From the NCBI RefSeq assembly GCF_001021065.1, contig NZ_CP011546.1:310001-374000 (forward strand): 64,000 nt of DNA. Reading direction: 5' to 3'. Shown one piece after another: positions 42,663 to 51,520 of the stretch. Within the stretch, counting starts at the first letter, position 1, and each line of letters opens with the position of its first letter. Made by a program: the position numbers and the translations under genes. Below the pieces are notes generated by a model. The model worked only from the letters and a program-made list of their open reading frames with translations, made no database searches and was not told the origin of the DNA. This DNA is from Corynebacterium uterequi. GTDB lineage: Bacteria > Actinomycetota > Actinomycetes > Mycobacteriales > Mycobacteriaceae.

Positions 42663-43025
42663 ATGTCACGAACGCGAATCTGCACCACCGCGCAGCTGAC
42701 TCCCGGGCTGGGGGCGGCGGCGCTGCTTGAGGGCAACCGCCAGGTCGCCCTCTTCCGGCTCCACGCCGCACTCGCGGGCGACGCCGGGACGCCGGGGCCG
42801 GACGGCACCCGATACGTCGCGGTGGACAACATCGATCCCTACACCGGCGCGGCGGTGATGTCACGGGGAATCGTCGGCGAGACCGACGGCCGGCCGACCA
42901 TCGCCTCCCCGCTGCTCAAGCAGAAGTTCTTCCTCGATACCGGCGCTTCCCTCCAAGGCGACGATAAGGCTCTGGCCTGCTACGACGTGAGCATCGACGA
43001 CGACGTCGTCTACGTCGAAGCCTAA
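42663..43025 (+). CDS. nirD: Nitrite reductase small subunit
   Basis: 120 residues, Rieske-like fold without the cluster cysteines, as usual for NirD. ALFRLH ... YVAVDNIDPYTGAAVMSRGI and ASPLLKQKFFLDTGASL are family-typical. Co-transcribed with nirB. Required for NADH-dependent activity of NirB in characterised systems. The nitrite channel candidate is encoded 16 kb away at 59019. Confidence 0.93.
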   Translation: MSRTRICTTAQLTPGLGAAALLEGNRQVALFRLHAALAGDAGTPGPDGTRYVAVDNIDPYTGAAVMSRGIVGETDGRPTIASPLLKQKFFLDTGASLQGDDKALACYDVSIDDDVVYVEA

Positions 43026-43113
43026 GCGGGCTTCCCCCAATATGCGGGGAACGCTTGGCGCCATCCGGTGAGCCACACCTGCACCCGGTAGTAAGGGCCC
43101 TAAGGAGGAATCA

Positions 43114-43827
43114 ATGCCTAACTCTTTCGATTGGGACAAGTACTACCGAGACACCGAGGCGAAGCTGGGAGGACAGCCGGCGCCCGAAGCGGGCCAGGAT
43201 GACGCGCGTGCGGGGGATACGCGCGCGGGTGCCACGCGCGACGGCTCGCACCTACTCGACCACGACGTGGTCATACTCCAGCAGGTCCGTAGCTTCTTGA
43301 AAGACGACTTCGAGATCCACGGCCCCGACGGCGAGGTCATCGGCTACATCCTCACCGAAGGCAGCGCGCTGAGCCGGATGTTTCTCGGCAGCCGGCAGCT
43401 CAGCGTCGTCGATGCCCAGCACACGTCAGGCCAGGCGGCCCCCGGCGAGCTGGCTCTTCGGATCACCGATCCCGCCAACTGGGTGCGCGACACGTACGAG
43501 GTCTACCTTGCCGACTCCGATCAGCGCCTGGCGGAAATCACCCAGAAGATCGCCTTCCTCAAACGCAAGCTGGCCATCGGCATCGACGGCCACCCGGGCA
43601 TTGAGTTCCGCGGCGACGTGTTCGGGTACAACGCCGAGGTCGTCGCCGGTGACCGGCAACTGGCCGTCATCCAGCGACAGTGGGCCGGGATGGCCAACCT
43701 GTTCTTCGAGAAGCAGAAGTACTGCCTGCGCTTCGCCCCGGGCCTGCCCCGCGAATTGCACGCCGCGATCCTCGGCGCCGCCATCGCTGCCGACCTCATC
43801 GCCGCCAAGGCGGACAGAAGGAACTAG
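43114..43827 (+). CDS. LURP-one/scramblase-like beta-barrel family protein
   Basis: 237 residues behind AAGGAGG. An N-terminal disordered acidic stretch of about 45 residues is followed by a domain with a beta-strand pattern like LURP-one-related (tubby-like) proteins: SFLKDDFEIHGPDGEVIGYI, SRQLSVVDAQ, TYEVYLADSDQRLAEITQKI and a C-terminal helix HAAILGAAIAADLIAAK. Family assignment is from pattern only. Convergent with, and overlapping by 4 bp, the amidase gene. Function unknown. Confidence 0.6.
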   Translation: MPNSFDWDKYYRDTEAKLGGQPAPEAGQDDARAGDTRAGATRDGSHLLDHDVVILQQVRSFLKDDFEIHGPDGEVIGYILTEGSALSRMFLGSRQLSVVDAQHTSGQAAPGELALRITDPANWVRDTYEVYLADSDQRLAEITQKIAFLKRKLAIGIDGHPGIEFRGDVFGYNAEVVAGDRQLAVIQRQWAGMANLFFEKQKYCLRFAPGLPRELHAAILGAAIAADLIAAKADRRN

Positions 43828-45116
43828 GCCACCGAGGCGCGCTCTGCGGGGATCACCTGGTCCATGAGTTGCGCCGCGACGGCGAGGACAATGTCGTCGG
43901 CGCCGTGCGGCCCGACTACCTGCACCGATACGGGCAGGCCGTCCGCGGCAACACCCATCGGGACGGCCGCAGCCGGGTGGCCCGTGACGTTGAACAACGC
44001 GGTATAGGCCACCGACGGCACCGAGCCCGCCATGCTGCTCAACGCGCCGCGGTGCAGGAAACTGCCTGCCTGTGCTGGCCGCGTCGCCACTGTCGGCAGC
44101 ATCAGGACGTCGGCGTCGTCGAAGATTCGGTCGATGCGTTCCTTAAGGTCCTTGCCGGTGCGGATCGCCCGCGTGAGGATCGACGCCGGTAGATGCGTGC
44201 CCAGGGCGGCGAGGCGACGTGTGCGTGGTTCCGCCAGCTCGGGCCGATCCACGCGGTGAACCTCGTCGCTGAGGCCGCGCAGGAACTGGGGAACAAAGGC
44301 GCTCGTGGGGTCCGGAAGTGAGCCGTCGTAGCGGTGGACGCTATGGCCGAGGGCCTGCATGGTGTTAACAGCACCGGCCACGGCGCGGCGGTGGTAGCGG
44401 TGAGCGCGCGCCGTCGGCGTGGTGGAGCGGGTCGTCCACGCGACGGTAAGCGCCGAGGCCGTTCGGGGCTGAAGGTCTTTGTCGGCCATGACCGAGAGCA
44501 CTGACGCGAGGTCATCAACGCTGCGGGCCAGGGCCCCGCCGGTGCCCAGCGTGCACCACAAATCGGGGTAGGGGTCAGTGGGGATGAGGCCGCGACTGGG
44601 CTTGAGGGCGACGAGTCCGCAGTGCGCGGCCGGGATGCGCAGGGAGCCGCCGCCGTCGCTGCCGAGCGCCACCGGAACAGCTCCGGCGGCGACCAAGGCG
44701 GCCGACCCGCCCGAGGATCCTCCGGGTGTGCGGGACAGGTCGAGCGGGTTGCGGGTGATGCCGCCTGCGTGGGACTCGGTGGCGGGCCAGGCGCCGAACT
44801 CGGGCATGCGCGTCGTGCACACGACGACGGCGCCGGCGGCCCGCAGGCGGGTGATCACTTCGCAGTCCGCTGCTGCGGGCGTGGCGTGGGTGGCGGTGCC
44901 ATACGTGGTGGGCACGCCAGCGATGTCGAATTCTTCTTTTACGGCGATAGGCAGGCCGTGGAGGCGGCCGCGCTGAGCAGCGGGCAGGTGGTCAAGCTCG
45001 TCGGCGCGGGCCTGGGCCTGCGCGTAGAGGTCGGTGCCCACGGCGTTGAGGGAGATGTTCGCGCCGCGGATCGTGTCGATGGTGGCGTCGATGGTCGCCC
45101 GAACTGAATGTTTCAC
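43824..45116 (-). CDS. Amidase (amidase-signature family)
   Basis: 430 residues from GTG (45116-45114; the frame is open upstream but overlaps the malic enzyme promoter region). The Ser-cisSer-Lys triad is visible: Lys in PIAVKEEFD, cis-Ser in ALGSDGGGSLRIP, and the nucleophile region in RTPGGSSGGSAAL. Family members hydrolyse amides including aryl-acylamides and peptides. Length is slightly below GatA; context (no gatB/C) argues against tRNA amidotransferase. Overlaps the LURP-like gene by 4 bp at the 3' ends. Confidence 0.85.
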   Translation of the reverse strand: MKHSVRATIDATIDTIRGANISLNAVGTDLYAQAQARADELDHLPAAQRGRLHGLPIAVKEEFDIAGVPTTYGTATHATPAAADCEVITRLRAAGAVVVCTTRMPEFGAWPATESHAGGITRNPLDLSRTPGGSSGGSAALVAAGAVPVALGSDGGGSLRIPAAHCGLVALKPSRGLIPTDPYPDLWCTLGTGGALARSVDDLASVLSVMADKDLQPRTASALTVAWTTRSTTPTARAHRYHRRAVAGAVNTMQALGHSVHRYDGSLPDPTSAFVPQFLRGLSDEVHRVDRPELAEPRTRRLAALGTHLPASILTRAIRTGKDLKERIDRIFDDADVLMLPTVATRPAQAGSFLHRGALSSMAGSVPSVAYTALFNVTGHPAAAVPMGVAADGLPVSVQVVGPHGADDIVLAVAAQLMDQVIPAERASVA

Positions 45117-45211
45117 AGAAGAAACATTAATGGAAAGGTAGGGGCATGGGGCACCAGCACGAGTAAGATGTGTGAGTTGATGCCAGAAAAATCGATGTGA
45201 GGTCACCTGTC

Positions 45212-46381
45212 ATGTTCCGCCGCTCCGCCCCGAAATTCATGGTCCTTCCCATGGACGAGATTCTCTCCGCCCACGCCGGCGGTAAGCTCTCCGTCCAATC
45301 GGCCCGCCCCATTAACAACTTCCGAGACATGTCGCTCGCGTACACCCCCGGTGTGGCCCAGGTGTGTCGCGCCATCGTCGATACGCCCGAGCTGGCCCGC
45401 ACCCACACGGGCAATGCCAACACGGTGGCGATCATCTCCGACGGCACCGCGGTGCTCGGCCTGGGCAACATCGGCGCGAAGGCCGCCTTGCCCGTGCTGG
45501 AAGGAAAGGCCCAGCTCTTCAACGCCTTCGGCGGGCTCAACGGCGTTCCCATCGCGTTGAACACGACGGACACCGAAGAAATCATCGCCACGATTAAGGC
45601 CATGGCCCCGTCCTTCGGTGCCATCAACCTGGAGGACATCTCCGCGCCCCGCTGCTTCGAGATCGAACGCCGCCTGGAAGATGAGCTGGACATCCCCGTC
45701 ATGCACGATGACCAGCACGGCACCGCCATCGTCATCACCGCAGCGCTGCGCAACGCCGCCCGGGTGCTGAACCGCGAACTGTCCGACCTGCGCGTGGTGG
45801 TCTCCGGCGCCGGCGCTGCCGGCGTGGCCACGGTGAAGATGCTGCTCGACGCCGGCGTCACCGACATCGTGGTGCTGGACTCGCGCGGCGTGCTCTCGGA
45901 GTCCCGCCAGGGCCTCAACGAGATCAAGCGCAACCTGGTCAAGGTCACCAACCCGCGCGGCGTCGAGGGCCTGCCCATCGACGCTCTCAGCGGCGCCGAC
46001 GTGTTCATCGGCCTGTCCCGCGGCAAGGTGTCCGAGAAGGAGCTGCAGGTGATGGCGGGTAAGCCGATCCTGTTCTCCCTGGCGAATCCGGATCCGGAAA
46101 TCGACCAGGAGCTGGCACTGCGCTACGGCGGGGTGGTCGCCACCGGCCGGTCGGACTACCCGAACCAGATCAACAACGTGCTCGCCTTCCCCGGCATCTT
46201 CAAGGGTGCGCTCATGGTGGGGGCCACGCACATCACTGATGAGATGAAGCTGGCGGCGTCGAAGGCCATCGCGGACATCGCGGCGCAGGATCTGGACGCG
46301 GAGCACATCGTGCCCTCCGCCCTCGACGACCGCGTGTGCCCGGCCGTCGCTTACGCTGTCGCCGACGCGTGGACTAGCTAG
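45212..46381 (+). CDS. NADP-dependent malic enzyme
   Basis: 389 residues from ATG 45212 (TGAGGT upstream). Oxidative decarboxylation of malate to pyruvate. Catalytic Tyr in LAYTPGVAQVC, Lys in GAKAALPVLEGKA, metal-binding Glu/Asp in NLEDISAP and HDDQHGTAIV, and the Rossmann VVVSGAGAAGVATVKML. Length is that of the short bacterial single-domain form (MaeB without phosphotransacetylase domain). A -10-like TAAGAT lies at 45164-45169. Its end overlaps the convergent membrane protein by 8 bp. Confidence 0.93.
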   Translation: MFRRSAPKFMVLPMDEILSAHAGGKLSVQSARPINNFRDMSLAYTPGVAQVCRAIVDTPELARTHTGNANTVAIISDGTAVLGLGNIGAKAALPVLEGKAQLFNAFGGLNGVPIALNTTDTEEIIATIKAMAPSFGAINLEDISAPRCFEIERRLEDELDIPVMHDDQHGTAIVITAALRNAARVLNRELSDLRVVVSGAGAAGVATVKMLLDAGVTDIVVLDSRGVLSESRQGLNEIKRNLVKVTNPRGVEGLPIDALSGADVFIGLSRGKVSEKELQVMAGKPILFSLANPDPEIDQELALRYGGVVATGRSDYPNQINNVLAFPGIFKGALMVGATHITDEMKLAASKAIADIAAQDLDAEHIVPSALDDRVCPAVAYAVADAWTS

Positions 46382-47108
46382 CGTCGACGCGCCCGGCCGC
46401 GGGAGATGATTGTTCGCGCCGGGCGGGCCACGCTTCCAATACGGCGGCGAGAACGGTAACGCTCAAGCCGGCGAACCCGACCGGCGCCACGCCCCACAGC
46501 ACGAGACTGTAGAGGAATACGAGCGTTCCGCCGATGCCGCTTAGCACTGCGACGCAGCGCCGCCGGTAGTCAGTGCAGCGAAGCGCGACAACCACCTGCG
46601 CGATCGCCACGAACGGCAGGGCCACCATCCCGAAGAACGAGAGGTCGGAGGCGGACGTTCCCGGAACCAACAGCGGGACCTCGCACGCCACCGCGAGGAG
46701 GACAAACGCGGCGGCATAAGGCCGCCGGGGTCGGGGGAGGAAAGCGACGACGGCGATCATGATGCTCGCACCGGTCGTGAGCGGCGCGATGAGCAAAGTG
46801 GGGTCTAGCCCGGTCCCGTCCCCGGGGTAGAGCCAGATGTTGACGTAGCGCCACCAGCCGACGGCCGCCAGCCCAGAGACGACGGTGAGCGCCCCCTTCA
46901 ACCCGGGCCGCGTGCTGGCAAGCGCCCCGGTCGCAGCGAGAAGGCCGGCGGCGATGCCCACCGCCCCCATCAGCCCGACGTGCCCGGCGTGCCCGCTAAA
47001 GAAGAGCGCTACCAGGATTGTCTGGGTGAGCAGCCCGAGGCCGATGGCGATGCGGCTGAAGCGCCGACGAAACGCAGAAGGGGTGCGATCCTGTGCGGTG
47101 GTGGCCAT
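46374..47108 (-). CDS. Multi-pass membrane protein, unknown function
   Basis: 244 residues with roughly seven hydrophobic helices, starting IAIGLGLLTQTILVALFFSG, and short loops; the loop WWRYVNIWLYPGDGTGLDPT is the longest hydrophilic part. Charged ends (N-terminal FRRRFSR, C-terminal ARREQSS). No transporter motif recognised. Overlaps the malic enzyme gene tail to tail by 8 bp. Its upstream region is where element 2 has inserted. Confidence 0.6.
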   Translation of the reverse strand: MATTAQDRTPSAFRRRFSRIAIGLGLLTQTILVALFFSGHAGHVGLMGAVGIAAGLLAATGALASTRPGLKGALTVVSGLAAVGWWRYVNIWLYPGDGTGLDPTLLIAPLTTGASIMIAVVAFLPRPRRPYAAAFVLLAVACEVPLLVPGTSASDLSFFGMVALPFVAIAQVVVALRCTDYRRRCVAVLSGIGGTLVFLYSLVLWGVAPVGFAGLSVTVLAAVLEAWPARREQSSPAAGRVDAS

Positions 47109-47279
47109 AACTGGCAGTCTGGCACCGCCCAGGCGCTAAGGGAACCCCGGCGGGTGTGGCGGAAGGTGATTGTGGCCGAAGAGAAACATGGCCGTGACCT
47201 TCGTTTAAGGCCTCTTCGTAGTTGAGGGTGTAGCCGGGTAGTTGACCCTCGTGGCGGGAGTCGGGTCGAGGTCCTTGGC

Positions 47280-47490
47280 ATGATTGGGCGTTGCGACACC
47301 ACACATTACGACGAGCCGGACATCTTGCCGTTCTTCGATCACCTGGGCTCGAGTAACGGCTCGACTGAGGCGATCAACGCGAAGTTGGATCATCTTCGTG
47401 GCACGGCTCTGGGGTGTTCTAACCTCACGTACTACTTTCGCCCGGAGTTTGTTCGAGGCTGGGGGTTCAGGCCCGGCTACACCCTCAACG
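47280..47490 (+). pseudogene. ISL3-family transposase C-terminal relic, copy 2
   Basis: Reads [20 protein letters not shown] and [18 protein letters not shown], then the frame shift seen in the other copies (canonical ARSLFEAGG in another frame). No N-terminus or catalytic DDE region. The long open frame from 47284 that reaches into rplN in another frame is an accident of high GC. Confidence 0.8.
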
Positions 47491-47520
47491 GTGAAGACCT
47501 GGGAATCTTCCACCTCAAGC

Positions 47521-47681
47521 GATGCACGTGCATCGCCTCTGTCGCACGTGCATCGTCTCTGTCTACCGCAGCTGGTCCCGGGACCACCAACCCGAACTTT
47601 CCTCGCGAAAACCACTTTGCGCGGCATACCCACCCTCACCCGGCGACGGGAATCCTCCAACCCAAGCGATGCACGTGCATC
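47521..47681 (+). repeat. Short palindrome array, copy 2
   Basis: GATGCACGTGCATC at 47521-47534 and 47668-47681, with a half-eroded copy (GTCGCACGTGCATCG) near 47542-47556 between them. The internal unit has the same AACCACTTTGCGCGGCATACC and CGGGAATCCTCC blocks as arrays 1 and 3. Probably contracted by recombination between units. Confidence 0.9.
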
Positions 47682-47766
47682 GCCCCCAAGCCTGCGGCGA
47701 ACTTCCCCGGCTACACCCCCAACGGTGAAGAGCCTGTTTAAGAGACGTCGCGGCGCGTTGGGGATT

Positions 47767-47795
47767 TTGTGCAGCGTGCGAATCGTGGTTAACTA
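47767..47795 (+). promoter_or_regulatory. Candidate promoter of rplN-rplX-rplE
   Basis: -35 TTGTGC (47767-47772), 17 bp, -10 TAACTA (47790-47795). It starts 33 bp after element 2. The leader to rplN (about 180 nt) contains a GGGGTTCGTCGACGAGCC-type inverted segment and no gene. Confidence 0.45.
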
Positions 47796-47976
47796 TGGCG
47801 GTTGCTTGTGGCTAGGTCGGGCCCGGGTGCTTTTCCGAACCCGATCCCCAAGACAGACCCTTCGTCCCCGCTTCTGCGGGGTTCGTCGACGAGCCACACA
47901 GCGCAGCAAAACTGACCACGCGCGGGTCAAGGACGGAAATCTTCCCGCGCATCGATCCAGGTCAAGGAGACCAAGA

Positions 47977-48345
47977 GTGATTCAGCAGGAATCGCGTCTG
48001 AAGGTCGCCGACAACACTGGTGCCCGGGAGATCCTGTGCATCCGTGTCCTCGGCGGTTCTGTGCGACGCTTTGCCGGCATCGGTGACATCATCGTCGCCA
48101 CCGTGAAGGACGCCGCCCCGGGCGGCAACGTCAAGGAAGGCGACGTGGTGAAGGCCGTCGTCGTGCGCGCCAAGAAGGAAACCCGTCGTCCCGACGGCTC
48201 CTACATCGCGTTCGATGAGAACGCCGCCGTCATCATCAAGAACGACAACGAGCCGAAGGGCACCCGCATCTTCGGCCCGGTTGCTCGCGAGCTGCGTGAC
48301 AAGAAGTTCATGAAGATCGTGTCTCTCGCACCGGAGGTGATCTAA
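47977..48345 (+). CDS. rplN: 50S ribosomal protein L14
   Basis: 122 residues from GTG behind CAAGGAGACC. Exact family length; [20 protein letters not shown] and [20 protein letters not shown] are conserved. L14 sits at the subunit interface and binds the silencing factor RsfS. First gene of the spc-type operon, here separated from rpsQ by 13 kb. The upstream open frame running back into element 2 is not part of it. Confidence 0.98.
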   Translation: MIQQESRLKVADNTGAREILCIRVLGGSVRRFAGIGDIIVATVKDAAPGGNVKEGDVVKAVVVRAKKETRRPDGSYIAFDENAAVIIKNDNEPKGTRIFGPVARELRDKKFMKIVSLAPEVI

Positions 48346-48349
48346 CCCT

Positions 48350-48664
48350 ATGAAGGTCCACAAGGGCGATATGGTCCAGGTCATCGCTGGCAAGGACAAG
48401 GGTGCTCAGGGCAAGGTCATCAAGGCCTTCCCGAAGCAGGAGAAGGTCCTGGTCGAGGGCGTTAACCGCGTGAAGAAGCACGTTGCTGACTCCTCCCAGG
48501 AGCGCGGCGCGTCCACCGGCGGCATCGTCACCCAGGAAGCCCCCATTCACGTCTCCAACGTCATGGTTCTGGATTCCGACGGCAACCCGACCCGCGTTGG
48601 CTACCGCTTCGACGAGAACGGCAAGAAGGTCCGTATCTCCAAGCGCAACGGGAAGGACATCTAA
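48350..48664 (+). CDS. rplX: 50S ribosomal protein L24
   Basis: 104 residues with the KOW motif [20 protein letters not shown] at the N-terminus. Early 50S assembly protein. 4 bp after rplN and 2 bp before rplE. Confidence 0.98.
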   Translation: MKVHKGDMVQVIAGKDKGAQGKVIKAFPKQEKVLVEGVNRVKKHVADSSQERGASTGGIVTQEAPIHVSNVMVLDSDGNPTRVGYRFDENGKKVRISKRNGKDI

Positions 48665-48666
48665 CC

Positions 48667-49221
48667 ATGGCTGAGAACTACACCCCGCGCCTGAAGACCC
48701 GCTACCGCGAGGAGCTGCGCCAGAAGCTGCAGGACGAGTTCGGCTACGAGAACGTCATGCAGATCCCGGGCCTGACCAAGATCGTCGTCAACATGGGCGT
48801 CGGCGAGGCTGCTCGCGACTCCAAGGCGATCAACGGTGCCCTCGAGGACCTCACCCTCATCACCGGCCAGAAGCCGCAGCTGCGCCGCGCCAAGAAGTCC
48901 ATCGCGAACTTCAAGCTGCGCGAAGGCATGCCCATCGGCGCGAAGGTCACCCTCCGCGGCGACCGCATGTGGGAGTTCCTGGACCGCCTGCTCACCGTGG
49001 CCCTGCCGCGTATTCGCGACTTCCGCGGCCTGTCCGACCAGCAGTTCGACGGCCACGGCAACTACACCTTCGGCCTCACCGAGCAGACCATGTTCTACGA
49101 GATCGACGTGGACAAGGTGGACAAGCCCCGCGGTATGGACATCACCGTGGTGACCACCGCCACCAACGACGAGGAAGGCCGCTTCCTCCTCCGCGCGCTC
49201 GGCTTCCCCTACAAGAGCTAG
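48667..49221 (+). CDS. rplE: 50S ribosomal protein L5
   Basis: 184 residues, binds 5S r[23 protein letters not shown] and [20 protein letters not shown] are conserved; ends ALGFPYK as usual. A strong terminator follows directly, so rpsH and the rest of the spc operon are not continuous here and do not occur in the window. Confidence 0.98.
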   Translation: MAENYTPRLKTRYREELRQKLQDEFGYENVMQIPGLTKIVVNMGVGEAARDSKAINGALEDLTLITGQKPQLRRAKKSIANFKLREGMPIGAKVTLRGDRMWEFLDRLLTVALPRIRDFRGLSDQQFDGHGNYTFGLTEQTMFYEIDVDKVDKPRGMDITVVTTATNDEEGRFLLRALGFPYKS

Positions 49222-49239
49222 TAGCGACGCGACACCGTT

Positions 49240-49274
49240 AACGCCCCAGCCTCCTCGAGGCCCGGGGCGTTTTC
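49240..49274 (+). terminator. Rho-independent terminator after rplE
   Basis: Stem AACGCCCC / GGGGCGTT with an inner CCTC/GAGG pairing, followed by TTTCTT. Confidence 0.88.
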
Positions 49275-49290
49275 TTGTGCGTATCCGGTG

Positions 49291-49953
49291 CTACACCACC
49301 GCCGGCAGCAGCACCACCATGAGGGTGGACCAGGTGAGGTGCATGGTCATCGCCGAAACTACACCCCCGGTGCGGCGGACCTCGGCGTGGGCCAGGACAC
49401 CGACGGCGACGGCAGCCAATGCCAGCACCGGGACCTGCATGGGCAGCGTTCCCACCACGTACAGCCCGACCGCCGTCGGGATCGCCCAGCGCCCCAGGCC
49501 GGCGAGGTGCCGCACGACCGTGTTGCGGAAAAACAATTCCTCGGCGGCGCCGTTGATCCAGGTGGTCATCAGCGTGGGCAGTAGGGCAGCGCCGGCGGCA
49601 TTGGCCAGCAGTGCATCGACGGGCGCGGCCAGCGCCGGAATACGCACCATGACCAGCGCTCCTAGGGCGAAGACCAAGCCCAACGCGGCGCCGAGGCCCA
49701 CGCCCTGGGCGGCGTGGCGAAATGCAGGTACGACGCTACGTCGTCCCTGCACCAGCCGGCGATCTCCGAACAGCCACCACGCGCCCACGAGCGCCGCGGC
49801 CGAGCACGCCGTCGCCAGGTAGAACTGCACCGACGCCGGGCTGGCGTGTGCCGCGGTGGACAGCGAGGTCGTCATCAGTCCCAGCGGAACGCCGACAGCC
49901 CAAAACGGCCGGGCGGGCGCGGCAGGTGTGGGGTAGCCACCGTTTCGTGTCAT
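49291..49953 (-). CDS. CPBP (CAAX/Abi) family intramembrane metalloprotease
   Basis: 220 residues from ATG (49953-49951; a longer frame exists but begins in poor context). About six membrane helices. The first motif is INGAAEELFFRNTVVRHL (EExxFR) and the later His is in SAMTMHLTWS; these are the Glu/His metal ligands of the family. Homologues include CAAX prenyl proteases, bacteriocin-immunity proteins and MroQ-type regulators; role here unknown. Divergent from the NAD(P)-binding/TspO fusion. Confidence 0.8.
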   Translation of the reverse strand: MTRNGGYPTPAAPARPFWAVGVPLGLMTTSLSTAAHASPASVQFYLATACSAAALVGAWWLFGDRRLVQGRRSVVPAFRHAAQGVGLGAALGLVFALGALVMVRIPALAAPVDALLANAAGAALLPTLMTTWINGAAEELFFRNTVVRHLAGLGRWAIPTAVGLYVVGTLPMQVPVLALAAVAVGVLAHAEVRRTGGVVSAMTMHLTWSTLMVVLLPAVV

Positions 49954-50060
49954 GGCCCCATCTTCGCACAGGTTTGTAGACTGAAGCTGAGATCGACCGG
50001 CAGCGATGGCATTCCGCCGGACACCGCACAACGCATCGACCACGACACGAAGGAGCGCTT

Positions 50061-51500
50061 ATGAGTACCGATACCGAATCACGCCTGGGCCTGGTGACGG
50101 GGGCTACCGGCTATGTCGGTAGCAACGTCGCCGAGGAGCTGCTCAACCAAGGCTGGGCGGTTAGGGTCCTGTCGCGCAGCCGGGACAACGCGATCGACGA
50201 GCCGTGGGGAGAGCGCATCGTCGCCGAGGGCCAACGCGCCGGCGCCGGGGAGGTTGAGGTCGTGGAGGGCGACGCTAACAGCCGCGACGACGTGGCGGCG
50301 GCGCTTACCGGCGTTGAGGTTGCCTGGTACTTGCTGCACTCCATGTCGGAGGACGACTTCGTGGCCGAGGAACGCGAGATGGCGACCATTTTCGCCGAGA
50401 AAGCCCGCAAGGCCGGGGTCAAGCGGATCGTCTACTTAGGCGGGCTGCACCCCGAGGGCGAGGAACTGTCGGATCACTTGGCGTCGCGGGTCGCGGTCGG
50501 GGAGATCCTCATGGGCTCCGGGGTGCCGACGGCTGCCCTGCAGGCCGGCGTGGTTCTGGGTGAGGGCTCCGCGTCGTTTTCCATGCTCCGGCACCTCTCA
50601 GAGCGGCTGCCGGGGGCCATCGGTCCGCAGTGGATTCGCAACAAGATCACTCCCATCGCGGTCGATGATGCCGTCTTCTTCCTCACCAAAGCCGCAGACC
50701 TGCCGGAGGAGCAGAACCGCACCTTCGACATCGGTGGGCCGGAATCCCTGGAATACGCAGAGATGATGAAGCGCTACGCCCGAGTCCTCGAGCTCGGGCC
50801 ACGGCCGGTGGTGACCGCGCCGGTGACCACCCCGGGCCTGGCCGCGCACTGGATTTCGCTCATCACTCCGACCAGCGCCACGTTGGCCTCGCCGCTCATC
50901 GGCAGCCTGCTGCACGACACGGTGGTGAAGGAGCGAGATCTCGAAGACCTGGTGGGAACGCCCGCCGGCGGGCTCACCGGCTTCGACGAAGCCGTGCGCA
51001 ACGCCACGAAGGACGTGGATACGCGCCGCTTCTACAAGGTGGGCGGGGCCGTCGGCGGCGCCGTCGCCATCGCGGCGGCAGCGGGGACCGCACTGGTGAA
51101 GACCGATAGCCTGTGGTACAAGATGTCGCGTCGGCCGTCGTGGCAGCCCAGCCCGGCGCTATTCCCCATCGTGTGGACGGCCCTGTACACCGATATTGCC
51201 GTGATGTCGGCGCTGCACGTGGCTGACGCCATCGAAGCCGGCGACCGGGCGAAGGTGCGCTCCTACGGCGCCGCGCTGGGCACGAACCTCGTGCTCAACG
51301 CCGGCTGGTGTGGGCTGTTCTTCCGGGCGCGGCGGCGCTGGCTGTCCGCCGCCGGGGCCGCAGCGCTGGCAGCGAGCTCGATTGACCTGGTGCGCCGCCT
51401 GGCGAAGGACGCCCCGGAACGCGGCGTGCTGCTGAGCCCCTACGCTGCCTGGACCAGTTTCGCGACCGTGCTTTCGGCCACCATCGCGAAGCTCAACTAG
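50061..51500 (+). CDS. NAD(P)-binding (atypical SDR/NmrA-like) protein fused to TspO/MBR domain
   Basis: 479 residues. The N-terminal ~300 residues are a Rossmann-type domain with TGATGYVGSNVAEELL (13-28) and the pattern VVEGDANSRDD, WYLLHSMS, RIVYLGGLHP of NmrA-like/atypical SDRs without an obvious YxxxK. From about residue 350 the C-terminus is TspO-like: LWYKMSRRPSWQPSPALFPI, VWTALYTDIAVMSAL, NAGWCGLFFRARRRW, LSPYAAWTSFATVLSATI, with about five helices. TspO binds tetrapyrroles or lipophilic ligands. A fused membrane-tethered reductase; substrate unknown. Confidence 0.82.
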   Translation: MSTDTESRLGLVTGATGYVGSNVAEELLNQGWAVRVLSRSRDNAIDEPWGERIVAEGQRAGAGEVEVVEGDANSRDDVAAALTGVEVAWYLLHSMSEDDFVAEEREMATIFAEKARKAGVKRIVYLGGLHPEGEELSDHLASRVAVGEILMGSGVPTAALQAGVVLGEGSASFSMLRHLSERLPGAIGPQWIRNKITPIAVDDAVFFLTKAADLPEEQNRTFDIGGPESLEYAEMMKRYARVLELGPRPVVTAPVTTPGLAAHWISLITPTSATLASPLIGSLLHDTVVKERDLEDLVGTPAGGLTGFDEAVRNATKDVDTRRFYKVGGAVGGAVAIAAAAGTALVKTDSLWYKMSRRPSWQPSPALFPIVWTALYTDIAVMSALHVADAIEAGDRAKVRSYGAALGTNLVLNAGWCGLFFRARRRWLSAAGAAALAASSIDLVRRLAKDAPERGVLLSPYAAWTSFATVLSATIAKLN

Positions 51501-51520
51501 CCGGCGCGCCGGGTGCGGCT

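Larger units (their letters stand above)
47210..47734 (+). mobile_element. Non-autonomous ISL3-derived element, copy 2 (525 bp)
   Basis: Left end GCCTCTTCGTAGTTGAGGGT, right end closing CCCAACGGTGAAGAGCC; they are inverted repeats with few mismatches. Flanked by CGTTTAAG (47202-47209) and TGTTTAAG (47735-47742), 7 of 8 identical, a good 8-bp target duplication as ISL3 makes. Contains the transposase relic, an internal right-end copy (about 47474-47500), a short array and the terminal right end. Shortest of the three copies. Lies between a minus-strand membrane gene and the rplN promoter. Confidence 0.85.

Noticed and set aside
47284..47976. N-terminal extension of L14 by 231 residues
   Set aside because: The extension runs back through the leader and element 2; L14 begins at GTG 47977 with a good ribosome binding site and exact family length.
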